Of a stretch of DNA of 8,920 bases, positions 6,315 to 8,920 are shown piece by piece (the stretch's first letter is position 1; every line of letters begins with the position of its first letter). This stretch comes from CAVURW01 sp963743595 (lineage in GTDB: Bacteria > Verrucomicrobiota > Verrucomicrobiia > Methylacidiphilales > UBA1321). The notes under the pieces are model-generated. The model did not search any database. It was not told the origin of the DNA and saw only the letters and a program-made list of their open reading frames with translations. Location: the NCBI GenBank assembly GCA_963743595.1, contig CAVURW010000076.1:1-8920 (forward strand). The letters are read 5' to 3'. Both the position numbers and the translations under genes were made by a program.

Positions 6315-6352
6315 ATCGGGCAGAGGATCGAACCCAACCCGATGTTCATCGG
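6315..6352. promoter_or_regulatory. Candidate operator palindromes upstream of the antitoxin
   Basis: Between the integrase stop and the antitoxin start lie an interrupted palindrome CCGATG-TT-CATCGG (6339-6344, 6347-6352) and a further half-site ATCGGG at 6315-6320 that is inverted relative to CCCGAT at 6338-6343. Ribbon-helix-helix antitoxins commonly bind repeated palindromes next to their own start. The sites are visible; binding by this ParD homologue is inferred. Confidence 0.3.
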
Positions 6353-6358
6353 CAACCG

Positions 6359-7420
6359 TCAAGTTCCCACTTTCACCGGCTCCGTAGTAAACTGCAAAAT
6401 CTTATGATGATAATTTGATTCGTAAAATTCGAGGGCCAATACCGCCACTTGAGCGCCTCCGGCATAGGCCGCATGAACCGCCCGCGATTTGTGTCCCAAG
6501 TGGTTCATGGCTTCCCGTTCTGGCATTCCCACCGCTCGGGCTCGTTGTGCCCAGGCGTAGCGATACGAGTGCAAACTTTTCCCGGTAATTCCCAGTGTCT
6601 TGCATCGCCTGTGAAATTCACTGGAGCGATGACATGCTTTTTCCGTGCTGATTCTGGGAAATAAATGGCCGAATTTTGGAAGCTGAGCAATGAGGTTCTT
6701 CAACTTGGGTCCGATCCGAATTAAACTTTCGCCGCCTACTTTCTCCGCTAGCTTTTGCCGAGTAAACCGGATGGTCTCGGATTTCAAGTCAATTTGCGAC
6801 CAGTTCAGGTTCGCAATATCCGATTGAGCTCCACCCGTTTCCCAAAGCATTTCGTAGTAGAGGCGGCGTTCCACATTGGTTTCCTTGGCGATAATCCGTT
6901 GATGATCCTCTTCGGTGATGGCGATGGCTTTTCTCTTGTGGGTCTCTGGCCAAGCTGCATCCGAGAGAACGGGAGTCAACAGCCAGCCCAAGTGCAGGGC
7001 ATAGTTATGCAATCGGCGCAGATAGTGATGCGTAGAATTTCCGGTCTTCCTGTGCTCAAGAATCGTCAGAAAATGAAGCGCCTCGGTATCCATGAGACTG
7101 AGCTTGCGCAACGACATAAAGGGGCGACTGCGAAAAGCCCTTTCTTTGCGATCCCGTGTCGATTCAACTCCCGACTTAACGTAGTGCTCCATCACGTCTT
7201 CCCAGGTTCGGGTCAAAAGCTCCGGCGATTTGGCCGAGAGATAGGCTCGCGCCATCGTCCGGTTCAACTGCGGCTGAGCTACCGCCTGATTCTTGGCAGC
7301 CAGGAGTTGCTTGGCTTTAACCTTGTCGGTTGTCCCCAAGCTCTCCGATTTCTTGGTTACCTTGTCCCGCGCATAAAAGTTTCCGCCAGCCCGACGAAAC
7401 ATCCGATAACGTTCTTGCAT
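6359..7420 (-). CDS. Tyrosine recombinase / integrase with atypical box I
   Basis: A 353-residue protein. Residues about 1-50 form a basic N-terminal arm (RYRMFRRAGGNFYARDKVTKK), about 70-150 a SAM-like core-binding domain, and about 165-335 the catalytic domain. Box II shows H284 and R287 (LHSYRYAWA). LGH has H310, and the nucleophile is Y319 (HAAYAGG), nine residues after that His as in the family. Box I reads TGGAQSDIANLNW (195-207) where a canonical TGLRxSELLALRW would put the first catalytic Arg, so that Arg is replaced. Replacement at this position is also known in the CTnDOT integrase IntDOT. A good ribosome site AGGAG (7428-7432) lies 7 nt before the ATG at 7420. The protein would insert or excise the surrounding element by DNA strand exchange. 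The antitoxin operon follows downstream in the same direction. A broken homologue of the 3' end lies at 3254-3525. Confidence 0.92.
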   Translation of the reverse strand: MQERYRMFRRAGGNFYARDKVTKKSESLGTTDKVKAKQLLAAKNQAVAQPQLNRTMARAYLSAKSPELLTRTWEDVMEHYVKSGVESTRDRKERAFRSRPFMSLRKLSLMDTEALHFLTILEHRKTGNSTHHYLRRLHNYALHLGWLLTPVLSDAAWPETHKRKAIAITEEDHQRIIAKETNVERRLYYEMLWETGGAQSDIANLNWSQIDLKSETIRFTRQKLAEKVGGESLIRIGPKLKNLIAQLPKFGHLFPRISTEKACHRSSEFHRRCKTLGITGKSLHSYRYAWAQRARAVGMPEREAMNHLGHKSRAVHAAYAGGAQVAVLALEFYESNYHHKILQFTTEPVKVGT

Positions 7421-7427
7421 GATTTTT

Positions 7428-7432
7428 CTCCT
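7428..7432 (-). promoter_or_regulatory. Ribosome binding site of the integrase
   Basis: Minus-strand AGGAG is separated by 7 nt from the ATG at 7420. It is the best-placed Shine-Dalgarno in the window and fixes the integrase start. Confidence 0.75.
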
Positions 7433-7460
7433 GTGCTTGAAAGCATGGAGGAAAACGGGG

Positions 7461-7546
7461 TGCGACTGTTAGGGAGTATCAGGCGAGTTAGAACGAGTTG
7501 GTTCTAATTCAGCCGAATAACCCAAGTGGTCGCAAATCTGGTCGCA
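7461..7546. repeat. Repeated TGGTCGCA motifs and an inverted repeat near the integrase start
   Basis: TGGTCGCA occurs at 7527-7534 and 7539-7546 as 12-bp-spaced direct repeats, and its inverse TGCGAC at 7461-7466. Between them lies a perfect 7-bp inverted repeat, TTAGAAC (7488-7494) and GTTCTAA (7501-7507), with a 6-nt spacer. Short direct and inverted repeats just upstream of an integrase gene are what recombinase arm sites, excisionase sites or operators look like. The function here is inferred. Confidence 0.35.
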
Positions 7547-7563
7547 TTCGCGCCTAAAACGAG

Positions 7564-7618
7564 CCTTTTCGGATCATATCCGCTTGCATATCAACAACTT
7601 ATGCAAGCGCTCCGAAGG
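7564..7618. repeat. Long inverted repeat, candidate recombination core site
   Basis: A perfect 10-bp inverted repeat, CGCTTGCATA (7581-7590) and TATGCAAGCG (7600-7609), encloses a 9-nt centre. Outer arms continue imperfectly: CCTTTTCGGA (7564-7573) can pair with TCCGAAGG (7611-7618). It sits about 160 bp upstream of the integrase start. Tyrosine-recombinase crossover sites are often two inverted binding arms around a 6-9 bp spacer, and the dimensions fit. I did not find a second copy elsewhere in the window, so an att assignment is not proven. A transcriptional hairpin is the alternative. Confidence 0.4.
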
Positions 7619-7658
7619 TAGGGCTCGGACTGATTCTGTGTTTTGTCTACCTGGGAGA

Positions 7659-7715
7659 ATAAAGTGTAAGTGGCTCGAAATCAAGGCAATTCGCACTTAC
7701 AGTTGGTCTACTTTA
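7659..7715. repeat. Large imperfect palindrome
   Basis: Three successive arm pairs nest around one centre: ATAAAGT (7659-7665) with ACTTTAT (7709-7715), TGTAAGTG (7665-7672) with CACTTACA (7694-7701), and CGAA (7676-7679) with TTCG (7690-7693). Small bulges separate them, and the outer and middle left arms share one base. The structure could form a long stem in RNA or extruded single-stranded DNA. It lies about 40 bp right of the 7564-7618 inverted repeat. Confidence 0.4.
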
Positions 7716-8202
7716 TATCTATTAATGGAGGCCTTTCTCTGGCAGTTTCTCTGGCAATTTACCCAGCAATTGAATCGCCGCAGCAGTCGTATGCAGGAAG
7801 AGTTCAGAAGGAAGGCTGGAGCCTCATTTAGCTATGGGACTCTTTTTATCATTCGGCAGATCGGCCAAGAAATTGGCGGGTATTCTGGAATCTACGGCCA
7901 CCACAATTTTTGGAATGGCTGGCGCTCTTCAGTCCCCAAAATCCTCGAAGCCGATATTCAGAAGCCATGGTGCTCGAGTTATCCTGAGATTCTTGCGCCA
8001 AGCTTTCAGTCAGTGGACATTATTTTAAAATCATTTGAACTTCTTTTTCGGATATGAACGAACTTATATAGAAGTTTTTCGCGATCTCACTGTATCTTGC
8101 TTTTCGAAATCAGACTATTTAGTGGGTTTGGGTGCACGTTGGGAAGGTTACCTAAAATTTGGAAGAACCAGAAAGCTGTAACACGCAACGCATTGCTGCC
8201 TA

Positions 8203-8231
8203 TTGACGTTTGGAGCTATTCACTGTAAATC
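8203..8231 (+). promoter_or_regulatory. Candidate promoter upstream of the 8297 gene
   Basis: TTGACG (8203-8208, 5 of 6 to consensus) is followed after 17 nt by TAAATC (8226-8231, a poor match of 3 of 6). It lies about 66 bp before the ATG at 8297. It is weak evidence, listed because the -35 and the spacing are good. Confidence 0.22.
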
Positions 8232-8296
8232 ATAAGAATCAGCCGTTTTGATGTAAACGTCTTGGAGACCGCGATCGGCTTCCCTACCAAAATTCT

Positions 8297-8908
8297 ATGC
8301 GCCACATACCTCCTCCAAATATCCGAAGGGCTTTACTGTTAACCCGTTCATATATCAGTACGGCAATAAGGAGCTCAGTCCAATACGCGTTTCAGCGAGC
8401 AGAGAACGAGGTACAATACCCTGGGGAGGTCGAGAGGTTGGTCTATTTTTTCGGTTTGGGATTACCCAGATTGCAAAGGTGTTTAAATTTTGTTCTGAAG
8501 AGGTATAGAGTTGAAGTAACCATAAGTGGAATATTTTGTCATCAATCTCCTAAAGTTTACCCAGATTACGGCCCAAGGTCCTGCGAGCTAGCCGATTTGA
8601 CGTTTTTGGCTACATACGGACGCCTCTTACCATCACGGGGCCTTGGTAATGCCCTGATGGTGCAAGCCAAGAACGATTATAGTCCCGGTAGCACATTACA
8701 AGAGCAACTTTATCAAAGTGCCAGGAAGTTTAGATATGAATATTCACCCGGTGGAGAAAGAGTTTGGACGTCCGTACAGGATGCGCTTTGGTACTGGACG
8801 TTCAACGCAGCTAGAAGGGGACCTGGCGCGCCTTGGTTGACGAATACGATTCTAGCCAGACCGTTAACAAGTCCATCAACGATAGCAATACGTATGCTTG
8901 AAGAATAA
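8297..8908 (+). CDS. Small nuclease-like protein with an E..D..QAK motif
   Basis: A 203-residue protein. Its centre reads SGIFCHQSPKV (77-87), CELADLTFLATYG (96-108), NALMVQAKN (118-126). The arrangement E97, D100 and Q123-x-K125 on successive strands is a PD-(D/E)XK-like signature. I recall uncharacterised bacterial proteins with the same H-x-x-P-x-V / CELxDxxx / LLQAK order, usually longer than this one. The N-terminal 70 residues are helical and basic. The C-terminal part (KFRYEYSPGGERVW, ALWYWTFN) is unrecognised. The stop at 8906-8908 falls near the window edge, so the protein may be C-terminally truncated relative to relatives, and a frameshift cannot be excluded. No Shine-Dalgarno precedes ATG 8297. 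The gene stands alone and diverges from the integrase gene. Function is not known; DNA cleavage or a degenerate nuclease-fold role is inferred. Confidence 0.65.
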   Translation: MRHIPPPNIRRALLLTRSYISTAIRSSVQYAFQRAENEVQYPGEVERLVYFFGLGLPRLQRCLNFVLKRYRVEVTISGIFCHQSPKVYPDYGPRSCELADLTFLATYGRLLPSRGLGNALMVQAKNDYSPGSTLQEQLYQSARKFRYEYSPGGERVWTSVQDALWYWTFNAARRGPGAPWLTNTILARPLTSPSTIAIRMLEE

Positions 8909-8920
8909 ACAGGCAATAAA

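Larger units (their letters stand above)
7421..8296. other. Region without a secure gene upstream of the integrase
   Basis: The first 300 bp are rich in inverted and direct repeats, described separately. From about 7584 to 8057 a plus-strand frame is open for 157 codons, but it begins inside a perfect inverted repeat. Its product is Trp/Phe-rich and unrecognised, and a second frame in the same direction (7834-8028) competes with it. The minus strand shows no open frame of note. A tandem 12-bp repeat (TTTCTCTGGCA at 7734-7744 and 7746-7756) lies within. From 8058 to 8296 I see only a possible promoter. The stretch may be a decayed gene or the boundary of the element. Confidence 0.5.

Noticed and set aside
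6272..6355. Upstream extension of the antitoxin frame to an ATG at 6355
   Set aside because: The 28 extra residues do not resemble ParD, contain the candidate operator, and precede a perfect family start (MNVSLTPEL).
6755..7507. 250-codon plus-strand open frame
   Set aside because: It is antisense to the well-supported integrase gene and has no sensible protein features.
7605..7660. tRNA 3'-end-like motif (GGTAGGGCTCGGACTG) that could mark an att site
   Set aside because: The T-arm-like stem does not pair well, no acceptor or CCA-complement is present, and no anticodon arm can be folded.
7659..7715. Integron attC site
   Set aside because: The palindrome is suggestive, but no GTTRRRY / RYYYAAC pair is present at the ends and there is no cassette array.
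7584..8057. 157-codon plus-strand open frame
   Set aside because: It starts inside a perfect inverted repeat, has atypical composition with repeated FLWQ, lacks recognisable domains and overlaps a competing frame; described as a gene-free region instead.
1..8920. CRISPR array or insertion-sequence ends
   Set aside because: No regularly spaced repeats with unique spacers and no transposase or paired terminal inverted repeats were seen.

Overview
The window looks like an accessory, integration-prone stretch of a bacterial chromosome, most plausibly from Verrucomicrobiota. Two things suggest this. The small protein at 488-778 has the look of a short family I associate with that phylum (GRLNPEETAWYLGF followed by HDIPVLV). 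The tyrosine recombinase at 6359-7420 has a TGGAQSD/HSYRYAW signature that I also associate with that phylum. Both are recalled resemblances, not search results. No rRNA, credible tRNA, CRISPR array or complete insertion sequence was seen.

Left end, 1-850: GC-rich sequence without a convincing gene, containing several hairpins and three CAGGTG repeats. It is followed by a two-gene plus-strand unit: a 35-residue leader ORF (384-491) whose stop overlaps, as ATGA, the start of a 96-residue putative helix-turn-helix protein (488-778).

851-3123: two minus-strand genes, 65 bp apart, each with an N-terminal Schlafen AlbA_2-type domain and an unrelated C-terminal part. They are probably one operon and converge on the 488-778 gene.

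3124-4027: a graveyard. It holds a 3'-terminal fragment of a recombinase homologous to the intact integrase but with the catalytic-tyrosine segment deleted (3254-3525), a cluster of hairpins including a probable terminator, and a short decayed copy of the junction between the two genes at 4028-6006 (3838-3985). This implies that a related integrase-plus-cargo module once lay here.

4028-7420: an intact minus-strand module. In transcription order it is a tyrosine recombinase, a ParD-type antitoxin, a ParE-type toxin fused to a PD-(D/E)XK-nuclease-like domain, and an unrecognised 340-residue partner whose start overlaps the fusion gene's stop (ATGA). This antitoxin / toxin-nuclease / partner operon is the best candidate for something undescribed. 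The antitoxin probably restrains the ParE part, and the nuclease and its coupled partner may act together, with the recombinase mobilising the set.

7421-8920: about 875 bp with no secure gene. It begins with strong inverted repeats and short direct repeats that could be attachment or accessory sites for the recombinase. A plus-strand gene follows (8297-8908) encoding a small protein with an E..D..QAK nuclease-like signature.
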